From the NCBI GenBank assembly GCA_023252195.1, contig JAHEXI010000012.1, positions 27,241 to 91,240 on the forward strand: DNA of 64,000 nt, given 5' to 3'. Below are positions 19,614 to 27,820 of the stretch, piece by piece. This stretch comes from Pseudonocardiales bacterium (lineage in GTDB: Bacteria > Actinomycetota > Actinomycetes > Mycobacteriales > Pseudonocardiaceae). Within the stretch, counting starts at the first letter, position 1. Each line of letters starts with the position of its first letter. Both the position numbers and the translations under genes were made by a program. A model generated the notes under the pieces. That model was given only the letters and a program-made list of their open reading frames with translations, made no database searches and had not been told where the DNA came from.

Positions 19614-19716
19614 ATCCTCCACCAGCGGAAACTACTGGTGGTGGGATAGTGGTGTCAGCGCACCGCCACCATGATCACATCCGGCGAGAAGCCAGCGAAG
19701 CTGGATCGCGGGGCTG

Positions 19717-20817
19717 TCATCGGAATACCTCGCTGAGACGGTATGCCAGTGATATCGCTGTCGGCCAGCCGGCGTCGACAAAGGCATGCAGCACTGAGCG
19801 GATTGCCGTCAGCAGGTCGTTGTCGGCGACCATGATGGCGCGGAACTCGGCCAGGTATCGTTCTATCAGTTTGGTCGTCTCGTCGACTGCCAGCTGGTCG
19901 TAGGTGTATTCGTCACCTGTTCCCACGGCCGCGGCGACGAGGCGGAAGGCTTTTGCCGGATCGGCCGTGGCGAGGGGGCCGAGGGCCTTGACCAGCGAAT
20001 GCGTGATCGAGGGATGTTTGAAGCGGGCAAGAACTTCAAGGGCGGCGAACGCCTTTTCGGCGAAACCTGGCGCTGGAGGGGTGGGGTTGACGCCGCCGTC
20101 GGCGTGGGCGCTGGCGGCGAAATAGAGGTTCCGCGCGATCAGATCAGCGATCGTGTAGGCCGCCCTGGTTCGTTCCTGGGCACCGTTCGCGGTGTCTCGG
20201 AGCTCGACCACGGAGGTGATTGCCAGGTTCAGCAGCTCGAAGGCGCGCGTACGCTCGTCGTCGCGGTTCGCTGGTAGTTCGATCCATGCTCGCAACCGGC
20301 TCAGTGTGTGCCAGGCGGTTTGGGTTTCGGCTGGAGCGGACATCCAATTTCGGGTTAGCTTTGTCGCGAGGGGTGTTCGGTGCCGGATGGTCAGTGAGAG
20401 CGCCAGCCCGGTGAAAGCTCCGAGCGGCTCTAGCTGATCAGGTGTGTGTTCGGCCTCGTTCAGCAGACCCGACCACGGTTCCCGGTCGGCGAGTGTCGCG
20501 AGGAGCGCGTCCACATCTGCCGGGCGCTTTTTCGCGAAGGGTGAGAGCCCTTTGAGGAGGACCGCCGAGACAAGTAGCTGATTTTCGGTCAAGAGGCGTT
20601 CGCGAACGAGCTCGAACGTGGTGTCGTCGTCCGAATTGAGCAGGTGTACGACCTGTGCAAGGTGTAGCCGGACGACGTCGTCGGCGTCGGTCAGCTTGGC
20701 CCGGAGGACGGCCTGGATAGAGGGTGCATACGTCGACGATCGCCAAGCCGGGTGACGCCAGAGGTCCGTCAGCGTGCTGACGGCGGTTCGCGCGGGTGTC
20801 GGGGACCAGGACATCAT
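19717..20817 (-). CDS. Alpha-helical partner of PNP-STAND protein
   Basis: 366 residues, helix-rich throughout (SSTYAPSIQAVLRAKLTDAD, VRLHLAQVVHLLNSDDDTTF), compatible with a HEAT/ARM-like solenoid; no family recognised. The ATG at 20817 overlaps the stop of the upstream gene (ATGA), so it is translationally coupled and the last gene of a three-gene operon. The open frame extends upstream to 21081, but that part lies wholly inside the preceding gene. It could be a separate subunit or the split-off C-terminus of the large STAND protein. Confidence 0.7.
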   Translation of the reverse strand: MMSWSPTPARTAVSTLTDLWRHPAWRSSTYAPSIQAVLRAKLTDADDVVRLHLAQVVHLLNSDDDTTFELVRERLLTENQLLVSAVLLKGLSPFAKKRPADVDALLATLADREPWSGLLNEAEHTPDQLEPLGAFTGLALSLTIRHRTPLATKLTRNWMSAPAETQTAWHTLSRLRAWIELPANRDDERTRAFELLNLAITSVVELRDTANGAQERTRAAYTIADLIARNLYFAASAHADGGVNPTPPAPGFAEKAFAALEVLARFKHPSITHSLVKALGPLATADPAKAFRLVAAAVGTGDEYTYDQLAVDETTKLIERYLAEFRAIMVADNDLLTAIRSVLHAFVDAGWPTAISLAYRLSEVFR

Positions 20818-23800
20818 GTGATGGGTCCTTCCTCGTCCTTTGCACCGTCCGATCGGATCGCTCCGAGAAGCAGCGGCATGATCAGCGCGGCCAGCTCGGA
20901 GTCCGGTGCGGGCGGCGAGACCCGGACGACGGCTTCGATTCCTCTGAACACGATTTCGGCGCCAGGGCCCAGATGGTCGGCGCTGACGATGCCGGTCGCC
21001 AGTGCGTGGCGAAGGACCTGTTCGGCGTTGGCCGCCTGTTCTTGTGACGGTGTGGCGGGTAGCGCGTCGAGAGTGAGCCACAGTGTGTCGAGCGCTTCGC
21101 GTTGCCGCTGGTCCGTGAGCTCGGCGTCCTCATCCGTGCCGAGGTACTCCCGTAGAGTCGTCGGTACGAAGCTTGCCACGGGTCTCTGAGGCTCGGGAAT
21201 GACAGGGGGACCACCGTTTTCGGACTGCCGGCTGACCCGTTCGCCCAGCGTCGCATCCTGGATCTTCCCGGGTGCAAGGCATCCGCTCAGCTGATCGAGG
21301 AGACGATTGGTGGCGGCGTCCGACGGCGGTGCGAGGAGGTGGGTGGCCGAGAGGATCGCTCGTTCGAGATCTGCATGTTCGGCATCCGTGAGCAGCGGAT
21401 CGACTGCCCGGATCAGCGTGCCCGCCGCAGCGCGCGTACCAGAGTGTGCGAACAGCCCGCCGGCCAGGAGCACCGGAAGGAACGCACGTCCTAGTTCAGC
21501 GGGGCGTGACGCCGCAGCGGTCAGGATGAGCCGCCACGCTTCGGGGTGCCGGATGGTGCGGACCAGTTCTTCGACGATCGCGCCCAGGTCGGTGCTTGCC
21601 AGGTCGAGGTCCCGCGAGGCGGCGGCGAATTCCGTCGCGATCTGCTTGGCGACTCCGTGGCCGGGACCGTACTCAAGATCGACCATGAACATGTCGACCT
21701 GCCCACGGACGGACCAAACGGAGATCGGGTAGCCGCCCTGACCCCCATTCAGTTCGCTACCGCGGAAACGAAGGGCCTCGGCGAGCACTTCGACGGCGTG
21801 GCCGAGGCCCGCAACCGCGATGAAGGCGGACAGCCGTTGCCCGACCTCGTACTTGGCCATGTCGACGTCCTGGCGGCGAGTGCTGGTCAGCGCTAGCACC
21901 CCTTGAAAGAGGGGAGTGACGTCGTCGCGGTCCTCGTCGAATCGCAGCACCGCGACGAGCACATCCCGGGCCAGCTCCGGATCACCGGTTGCGATCGCGT
22001 CCACCGCGTCGACGTAGTGGTGGAGATAGTGCGATTCCCAGAGCACCATGATCTCCGGTCGCAGGGTCTGCCGCATGATGCTCGCATGCGCGGGGTTGAT
22101 CGCGACCGCGCGAGGCAGGAATCTGGCGACCATGGTGGCCAGCCGTTCGCGCTCGGCCGGCGCCACGAGTGCGGCGCGCATTAACGCTGCCACGCAGTCG
22201 GCCCAGACGGGCGCTGCTCGTGTTCCCGGCAGCATCGTCTGCAGCTTGTCCAGCTGTGCCAGCAGGCGGTAGGTCTGGTTAACCAGCTGGATCTCGAAGT
22301 CATGCGCCACCTGCGTGGCGGCTCTCTCGAGTACCGTCGCCCAGATTTCCAGCCGCTCACAAATTCGCAGCCGGACGCCTTCGTCCGCCGCGTCCAGCAT
22401 CGCGGCGATCCATCCCGCGACGGTTGAAAAGACCGCGGTGTGGCCGGCGGAGAGATCGGTGAGCCACCGGAGGTCGGCGTCGGCCTCGGCTTCGGAAACG
22501 ACGACGCGTACCGCGGCAACTCCGGCAAGGCTGTCGCCGTGCCGCACCAACTCTGCTACCACCGCAGCGAAGGTGGAGTGGTCATCGTCGACGTGCCAGA
22601 GATCGGCCAGGTGAAGATCGATACTCGGCCGGGCGATCAGTACCAGGTTGGGGTCCTGCTCCAGGCTCGGTACCAGCAGCGACTCGTCACCGTCGGTGAG
22701 GATCAGCGCCGCAACGCCGTAGTCGAAGAGGATGTGATGGGAGTAGGCCAGGGACGGTGACCCGCTCGCTTTGAGCCGGCCGGGAAGTTCCTGAAGCACT
22801 CCATCCTGGACGAGACCGGTTCTCGCGTCCAGAAGCGCGTCGGGTACGGATCGGCTGTTGGCGCGCAGTGTGCGTTGTTCGACCATGGTGCAGCTGAGCC
22901 GTTCCAGGACTCGCAGCCGCGCTTCGCTGCCGGGGTGCTGGGTGACGCGCACCCGCCAGTACTTCTGCAGAAGCTCGAGTTGGTCTCGTGCGTCAGCGAG
23001 TGATGCTTCACTGACTCCGGTATCCAGCAGTTCGCAGGCCAGGCGGAGATTGAAGGGATTGAGGATGAGATCAATCAGGTGGTCGCTCGCGTCCGCGATG
23101 AGCCTGCCGACGCCAGGATGATCCTTCGCTAGCTTCTTGAGCTCTTCGACGGAGAAGTTCCCAAGAAGGAAGTGACGAACACCGGGCAGGTCGTTGTCGC
23201 GGTGCTCGGGCCGGTCCGACACCGGTGCTCCGGCGAACGCCTGCGTCCAGGCCGAGCTGTGACGAAGGTCGAAATGCCGCATCGTCGCGATCGTCCGCCA
23301 CCTGGTGCCACTCAGGTCCCGGATCAGGTTGACCAGCCAGGTGAGCGGCCCGCCCCGGGTCGCGTCGAGGCCGTCGATCAGCAATGTCGCCCGTGACTCA
23401 CCCGACCAACCGCGAAAGGCGGCGAGCAGCGGCTTGGTGAGCACGACGTCGTCCCGAATTGCCCCGGGCTGGGTACCGAGGCTGTCGACGATCAGGAGAA
23501 AGACGTCCTCGCCGTTCTCGATCAGGTGGTGGGCCAGACTGCTGAGCACGCCGGACTTACCGCAGCCCGGCTCACCGGTCAGGACGAAACTGCCGTCGAC
23601 CTCGAGGAGGATGTGGAGCTCCTCGCGCTGGACCGCGAGCTTCTCCGGCACACCAGGTAGAGTCGCGTGCTCGTCCAGGGACAGAAGGTTCGACGCGGTG
23701 ACCTCGCGTACCGCAGCGGCGTCTTGGCGGGCCGGGTCCGGGATGTCGGCGCCGGCCGGTGGCAGGCGGTCGAGCAGTTCGAAGGCGAACGCTGCCGCGT

Positions 23801-24524
23801 GGCGCGAGGCGACGGGCTGCCAGAGTCTGTCCGCGGCTTCGGTTTTGTCGGTGGGCGGATCGGAGATACCGCGCACGACGAGCGCGTCGACTTCCTTGTT
23901 GACGTAGGCGCCGTACAGGAACCCGTGCCCTTCCATCTCGACCGCCACGGCATCACCGCAGTACTCACGCAGAAAGGTAGCGGTCAGCGATTCCTGGTCG
24001 GCCACCACCTTGCCTCCAGCGGCGATCGGTTTGACCAGCGCGGCCGGAGTCGTCTCCGGCGGGGCCGGCCGGATGCGGTGCTGCCACCCATCGGTGCGGG
24101 CGACCTGGAGAGCGCGCTGGACCAACCGGTAGCTGGCGGTGGCGGTCTTGATCCGGGGGTGGTAGCCGGCGGCAGTATCTTTGCCAGCCTCGTAGTCGTA
24201 AACGTAGTCGGCGACCACCACGTCACCGAGTCTGACGTCCTTGACGCCGCCGGCCACTCCGACGAAGAGCACGATCTGCGGACGGAACCGGGAGACGGCG
24301 CGTTCGAGGTGGACGCCGGCCTGGGTGTTGCCGGCGCTGGTCTGGGTCAGTACCACGGTCCAATGGCCGTGGCCGGTGGGGAAGGTGGCGTATTCGTAGA
24401 GCGTGCCGCGTTCTTCGCATTGGTGAAACGATCCGGTCAGGTGCTCGCGAACGGCGCGGTACTCGACGTCCAGGGCGGTGCAGATCACCACCGTGCCCAG
24501 CGGGGTGCCGTCATCGGTATTCAT
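20814..24524 (-). CDS. PNP/MTAN nucleosidase - STAND NTPase fusion, candidate defence protein
   Basis: 1,236 residues. Residues 8-252 are a PNP_UDP/MTAN nucleosidase: LFVGVAGGVKDVRLGDVVVA (86-105), VEMEG (195-199, ribose-binding Glu) and RGISD (218-222, catalytic Asp). Then a STAND NTPase: Walker A GEPGCGKS (317-324), Walker B LLIDGLDA (381-388). The remainder is helical. ATG 24524 overlaps the upstream NUDIX gene by 14 bases. PNP-like effectors fused to NLR-like ATPases are known in anti-phage immunity, where some cleave ATP or related nucleotides. Here the fusion suggests activation of base cleavage when the helical region senses infection; substrate not determinable. Confidence 0.8.
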   Translation of the reverse strand: MNTDDGTPLGTVVICTALDVEYRAVREHLTGSFHQCEERGTLYEYATFPTGHGHWTVVLTQTSAGNTQAGVHLERAVSRFRPQIVLFVGVAGGVKDVRLGDVVVADYVYDYEAGKDTAAGYHPRIKTATASYRLVQRALQVARTDGWQHRIRPAPPETTPAALVKPIAAGGKVVADQESLTATFLREYCGDAVAVEMEGHGFLYGAYVNKEVDALVVRGISDPPTDKTEAADRLWQPVASRHAAAFAFELLDRLPPAGADIPDPARQDAAAVREVTASNLLSLDEHATLPGVPEKLAVQREELHILLEVDGSFVLTGEPGCGKSGVLSSLAHHLIENGEDVFLLIVDSLGTQPGAIRDDVVLTKPLLAAFRGWSGESRATLLIDGLDATRGGPLTWLVNLIRDLSGTRWRTIATMRHFDLRHSSAWTQAFAGAPVSDRPEHRDNDLPGVRHFLLGNFSVEELKKLAKDHPGVGRLIADASDHLIDLILNPFNLRLACELLDTGVSEASLADARDQLELLQKYWRVRVTQHPGSEARLRVLERLSCTMVEQRTLRANSRSVPDALLDARTGLVQDGVLQELPGRLKASGSPSLAYSHHILFDYGVAALILTDGDESLLVPSLEQDPNLVLIARPSIDLHLADLWHVDDDHSTFAAVVAELVRHGDSLAGVAAVRVVVSEAEADADLRWLTDLSAGHTAVFSTVAGWIAAMLDAADEGVRLRICERLEIWATVLERAATQVAHDFEIQLVNQTYRLLAQLDKLQTMLPGTRAAPVWADCVAALMRAALVAPAERERLATMVARFLPRAVAINPAHASIMRQTLRPEIMVLWESHYLHHYVDAVDAIATGDPELARDVLVAVLRFDEDRDDVTPLFQGVLALTSTRRQDVDMAKYEVGQRLSAFIAVAGLGHAVEVLAEALRFRGSELNGGQGGYPISVWSVRGQVDMFMVDLEYGPGHGVAKQIATEFAAASRDLDLASTDLGAIVEELVRTIRHPEAWRLILTAAASRPAELGRAFLPVLLAGGLFAHSGTRAAAGTLIRAVDPLLTDAEHADLERAILSATHLLAPPSDAATNRLLDQLSGCLAPGKIQDATLGERVSRQSENGGPPVIPEPQRPVASFVPTTLREYLGTDEDAELTDQRQREALDTLWLTLDALPATPSQEQAANAEQVLRHALATGIVSADHLGPGAEIVFRGIEAVVRVSPPAPDSELAALIMPLLLGAIRSDGAKDEEGPIT

Positions 24525-25251
24525 GACCCGTGGCGCCCTTCGTGTGCTGTTCACTGTGTGGCTCCCGCAGGATGGCGGGGTGCAGCCGGGTCGCGGGACC
24601 GGCGCGGTGGAGCGTGGCGGGGCGGCCGCCGGTGCCTGCCGTCCTGCCGCCGGTGGGTACCAGGAACCCGGGGGCGCCGGTGACCTTGCGGTGGAAGTTC
24701 GACGGGTCGAGTTGGGTTCCCCAGACGATCTCATACACCTCACGCAGCTGGGCAATGGTGAACTCTGGCGGGCAGAAGGTCGTCGCGAGGGTGGTATGCG
24801 ACAGCCTGTCGCGAGCGTGCTCGACCGCGTCTGTCAAGAGAAGGTGATGGTCGAACGCGCGCTGGTCTGGCTCGGCCAGCAGTTGCTCGACGGGTGCCCA
24901 GTCCGCGGCACGGGCGTCACCGCCGGCGATAGGCAGCGGTAGGTCGGGCATCAGCGCGACGTAGCACACGGACACGACCCGGCCGCGCGGATCACGATCG
25001 GGTGCGCCGTAGCTGCGCAGCTGATGGACGTTCAAGTCGGCGGCGTCCAGACCGGTCTCCTCGGCCAGTTCACGGTGGGCGGCCTGGTCGAGGTCCTCAT
25101 CGGGTTCGAGGAAACCGCCGGGGAGGGCCAGCCGACCCTGATGCGGACGTTTGGCGCGGACGACGACCAGGACATGCAGGCAGCGGTCACGCACGGTCAG
25201 AACAGCCAGGTCGACTGCGACGGCGCTGCAGGGCACGTCTGGTCTCGTCAT
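24511..25251 (-). CDS. NrtR-like NUDIX transcriptional regulator (locus A)
   Basis: 246 residues. N-terminal NUDIX domain with an intact box GGFLEPDEDLDQAAHREL followed by AEETGL, then a winged-helix region (TIAQLREVYEIVWGTQLDPS, NFHRKVTGAPGFLVPTG) as in NrtR regulators of NAD metabolism, which respond to ADP-ribose-type ligands. First gene of the operon with the PNP-STAND fusion (14-base overlap). Two palindromes of the form GGTCA-N3-TGAC lie 23-82 bases upstream of its start, so autoregulation is likely. ATG 25251 was preferred over a GTG at 25269 that lacks homology. Confidence 0.8.
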   Translation of the reverse strand: MTRPDVPCSAVAVDLAVLTVRDRCLHVLVVVRAKRPHQGRLALPGGFLEPDEDLDQAAHRELAEETGLDAADLNVHQLRSYGAPDRDPRGRVVSVCYVALMPDLPLPIAGGDARAADWAPVEQLLAEPDQRAFDHHLLLTDAVEHARDRLSHTTLATTFCPPEFTIAQLREVYEIVWGTQLDPSNFHRKVTGAPGFLVPTGGRTAGTGGRPATLHRAGPATRLHPAILREPHSEQHTKGATGHEYR

Positions 25252-25271
25252 GCGACATACCTTACCCACTT

Positions 25272-25288
25272 ATGGTCACATTGACAAA
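25272..25288. promoter_or_regulatory. NrtR-type operator A1
   Basis: GGTCACATTGACA (25274-25286), a near-perfect GTCA-N3-TGAC palindrome in the context CTTATGGTCAnATTGAC, repeated 47 bases further right (A2). It lies just upstream of the NUDIX start. Confidence 0.6.
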
Positions 25289-25316
25289 AATACGGTAGGG
25301 GCACTACGGTCCAGAC

Positions 25317-25335
25317 TTATGGTCAAATTGACCCG
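25317..25335. promoter_or_regulatory. NrtR-type operator A2
   Basis: GGTCAAATTGACC (25321-25333), perfect arms GGTCA/TGACC around AAT. With A1 it forms a direct repeat of TTATGGTCAnATTGAC with 47-base (about 4.5-turn) spacing. The same arms occur in locus B at 29590 and 29624. Confidence 0.6.
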
Positions 25336-25507
25336 AAGTGGCGATCTGCCTGCTCCATGCCCTTGTCGTCTGTCTCGTGAGCAGTTGGGCAGGGCGGAGA
25401 TGAAGATCTACTGCTCAGTCCGGACCTTGGTGACCCAGGTGCCCGCCCCAAGCAGCTCTTCGCCGTATTCGGTGAGGGGATCGGCGAAGAGAGAACAGAG
25501 GAGACTG

Positions 25508-26350
25508 GTGACGCATCCACGATCAGTACGAAGGCTCACGCCATCCGAGCCCGGTCGAATGCTTACTGCGACCGACGTCGCCAATTTTCGTACCGAACTC
25601 GCCGACGTCGCAGGCATCCTTCCCGACAGTCACGGCAAGGGCCACATGCTGCCCCGCCTCCCCGAAGACCTCACGGTCACCTTCACTCGACAAGACCAAC
25701 TCGCCGACCCCCACGACCACCGAGCGGCCAGCCCCGAAGTTCCTCTTGTGTTCAAGGCGCACGCCGGGGAAGCCCTGTGGGTACTCAACCACACGCTGAG
25801 CACTTGGGCGGACACCCTTGGATATTCCGGAGCAGAGCGGTCCCCGGCATGCCTGGGTCGCTGGTTCCTTCAGAATCTGAACCTAATCCAAAAAAGTAGT
25901 GTCGCTGCGCAGCTCGTCGACGAGATCACCAGCGCGATTCACCAGGCCCGTCGCGCGATTGACCGACCCGAAGACCACCGAATCTTCCTCGGATCCTGCG
26001 GCGGTCCGGTCACTACTACCAGCGAGAGCATGAACTGCAAAGAAGAGTTGTACGGCCTGCCGTGGAACACCCACGCGGTGTGTCAGCCGTGTGGAGCTAA
26101 GTACGTCATCAGCACCCGCCAGGAAGAATTACGGGCACGCGCGCGGCAGTACGTGGGAACCGCCTCGACTATCGCGTGTTTCCTTCGTGCGACAGGACTG
26201 AACTGCAGCACGGAGATGATTCGTGGTTACGCAAAGCGTGACCGACTCAAACCAGTATCGATTAATGAACGTGGACACCGCGTGTATGCAATAGGAGACG
26301 CGCTTGACGCATTACGTAAGCGGTACGAGCGAAACAAAGCGGAACGCTAA
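25508..26350 (+). CDS. Zinc-ribbon and HTH protein of integrative elements
   Basis: 280 residues. GTG 25508 is preceded by AGAGGAG; ATG 25559 (MLTATDVANFRTELADVAGI) is an alternative at which homology would begin. The middle contains four cysteines arranged as FLGSCGG, MNCKEEL and VCQPCGAKYVIS, typical of a zinc ribbon; the C-terminal 70 residues (TIACFLRATGLNCSTEMIRG) are predicted helix-turn-helix. Similar proteins are common in actinophages and AICEs next to integrases, with unproven regulatory or replication roles. Transcribed away from the NUDIX operon across the two operators, so it may also be under that control. Confidence 0.65.
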   Translation: MTHPRSVRRLTPSEPGRMLTATDVANFRTELADVAGILPDSHGKGHMLPRLPEDLTVTFTRQDQLADPHDHRAASPEVPLVFKAHAGEALWVLNHTLSTWADTLGYSGAERSPACLGRWFLQNLNLIQKSSVAAQLVDEITSAIHQARRAIDRPEDHRIFLGSCGGPVTTTSESMNCKEELYGLPWNTHAVCQPCGAKYVISTRQEELRARARQYVGTASTIACFLRATGLNCSTEMIRGYAKRDRLKPVSINERGHRVYAIGDALDALRKRYERNKAER

Positions 26351-26926
26351 ACTGGTATGAAACGATTGTTTCACGGACCCGACTTCTCCAGCAACCGGAC
26401 ATCGTGGGTTCGGCCAGGTTGCCGATCTAGCAAATCACGCCCACGTCGAAGCTTCGCCGCTGCGCGGATCGCGGTAGATTCCTGACCCCTACCCGCCTGT
26501 GCAACATAGCGACAGGTGGAACCCAGCGACCGACAACGCCAACTCTGCAGATAAGAACCTATTCGATCTCGCTCTATTTGCGTCCATCGCAGATAGTCTG
26601 AAGACGTGGCGACCTCGACTCTTTGCGCTCGCCAACCGAGACGTAGGTGCTCATTATAGCGCGGATTCCCCAGCAGGGCCCTGCCGCCTTGCTGGGCAGT
26701 TTTTCTATCCACATATTCGTTGCCTGGGATATGCGATCTCTTCCGTGTCGATAGAACTGACTTTGCACGGATGTAAGGCTGCATTGGGTCTTATTCGACA
26801 AGTTGACCTTCTGGTTTCATGGTCCCCGGCCAGGTGGCGTAGTGATATTTCACAGCCTCGTGGCATGAAGCCGCGAGATGCGTCGATCATAGGATAGACC
26901 TGTAGTAGGCGAAAGTTTCAGCTTGT
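26351..26926. other. Intergenic region, mostly empty
   Basis: No supported gene. It holds one terminator-like hairpin (26668-26705). Lower GC than the surrounding genes. Confidence 0.4.
26668..26705 (+). terminator. Rho-independent terminator-like hairpin
   Basis: CCCAGCAGG and CCTTGCTGGG form a 9-bp stem with one bulge around a GC loop, followed by CAGTTTTTC. It would end rightward transcription from the gene at 25508-26350, though it lies about 320 bases downstream. Confidence 0.45.
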
Positions 26927-27820
26927 TCAGTCAGATTTTGCTGATAGGTATGGAATCATGTGCTGGAGGGTAATAGCAGCGTTGTGGGCGGCTGAGTGTT
27001 GGTGATCGTAGGTCTTGGCGTGGTCGGCGAGGTCGGAGATTCCGCGAATGATCATCCAGCGGGGGTGATCGGGTGGCGGGGTCTCGTGGCAGAATTGAGT
27101 GAGGCCGCCGGCTTCCATATCGACGGCGAGGATTTTCTCATTGTAGGCTAGAAGAAATTTCCGGATCTGGCTTTCGGCGTCCATGATCACGGCATCGCCG
27201 GATCCGATGGGCCCGGGCAGTACCCGGAACGGGCCTGCCGGTGACTTGAGCTGTGCTGGGTCGGGGTAGTCGTTAAAGAACGCGTTGAGGGCGTGGGTGA
27301 TGGCGGCGGGGGCATGGCGCTCCTCGCCGCGCCGGTGCGCTCCTTCGGGCGTTTCCCGGCGCAGGTCGTAGTAGACGACCCTGTTTGCGACAACCACATC
27401 GCCGATAACGAGATTGCGATTGATGGCACCGCCGATCCCCACCAGAATAAATATGGCGGGGTTACTGTGTCGCCGGAGGTTCTCCAGGGTGGGCATGATC
27501 GACCGTTGGCCCTGCTCGAGCGTGCGCGTCGCGATAAGGTTGACCGTGCCATCGGCTGACTCGACGGTTCCGGTGTAGAAGTTCTGCCCGCTCGGCGTTC
27601 CTCGGTTCTTTGTGAGTCCGAAGATGTCGATGACAGCCCGTGCCTCGGTGGCTTTGATTGTGACCAGGCCAATGCTCGGTGATCGCGATGCGGAACGCGC
27701 GGCCTGAGACATGGGATGGACGTTGGTGATACCGGCACCCGGTCCGGCAGCCAACTGGCCGATATTTGTGGTGGCGCCCCGGGTGGCCATGAATCCGGAA
27801 TTGTGGATTACGTCGTTCAC
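26927..27820 (-). CDS. Nucleosidase (PNP/MTAN family) with N-terminal signalling-type motif (locus B)
   Basis: 297 residues. Residues 6-29 (HNSGFMATRGATTNIGQLAA and GPGA) match, without gaps, the C-terminal motif of the neighbouring membrane protein. Residues about 48-295 are a PNP/MTAN nucleosidase: ILVGIGGAINRNLVIGDVVV, VDMEAGG (233-239, ribose-binding Glu) and RGISDLAD (259-266, catalytic Asp). Expected reaction: cleavage of the N-glycosidic bond of a nucleoside or nucleotide; substrate unknown. GTG start overlaps the upstream stop by 4 bases (GTGA), so the two are coupled. Likely effector of a two-protein system. Confidence 0.8.
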   Translation of the reverse strand: MNDVIHNSGFMATRGATTNIGQLAAGPGAGITNVHPMSQAARSASRSPSIGLVTIKATEARAVIDIFGLTKNRGTPSGQNFYTGTVESADGTVNLIATRTLEQGQRSIMPTLENLRRHSNPAIFILVGIGGAINRNLVIGDVVVANRVVYYDLRRETPEGAHRRGEERHAPAAITHALNAFFNDYPDPAQLKSPAGPFRVLPGPIGSGDAVIMDAESQIRKFLLAYNEKILAVDMEAGGLTQFCHETPPPDHPRWMIIRGISDLADHAKTYDHQHSAAHNAAITLQHMIPYLSAKSD

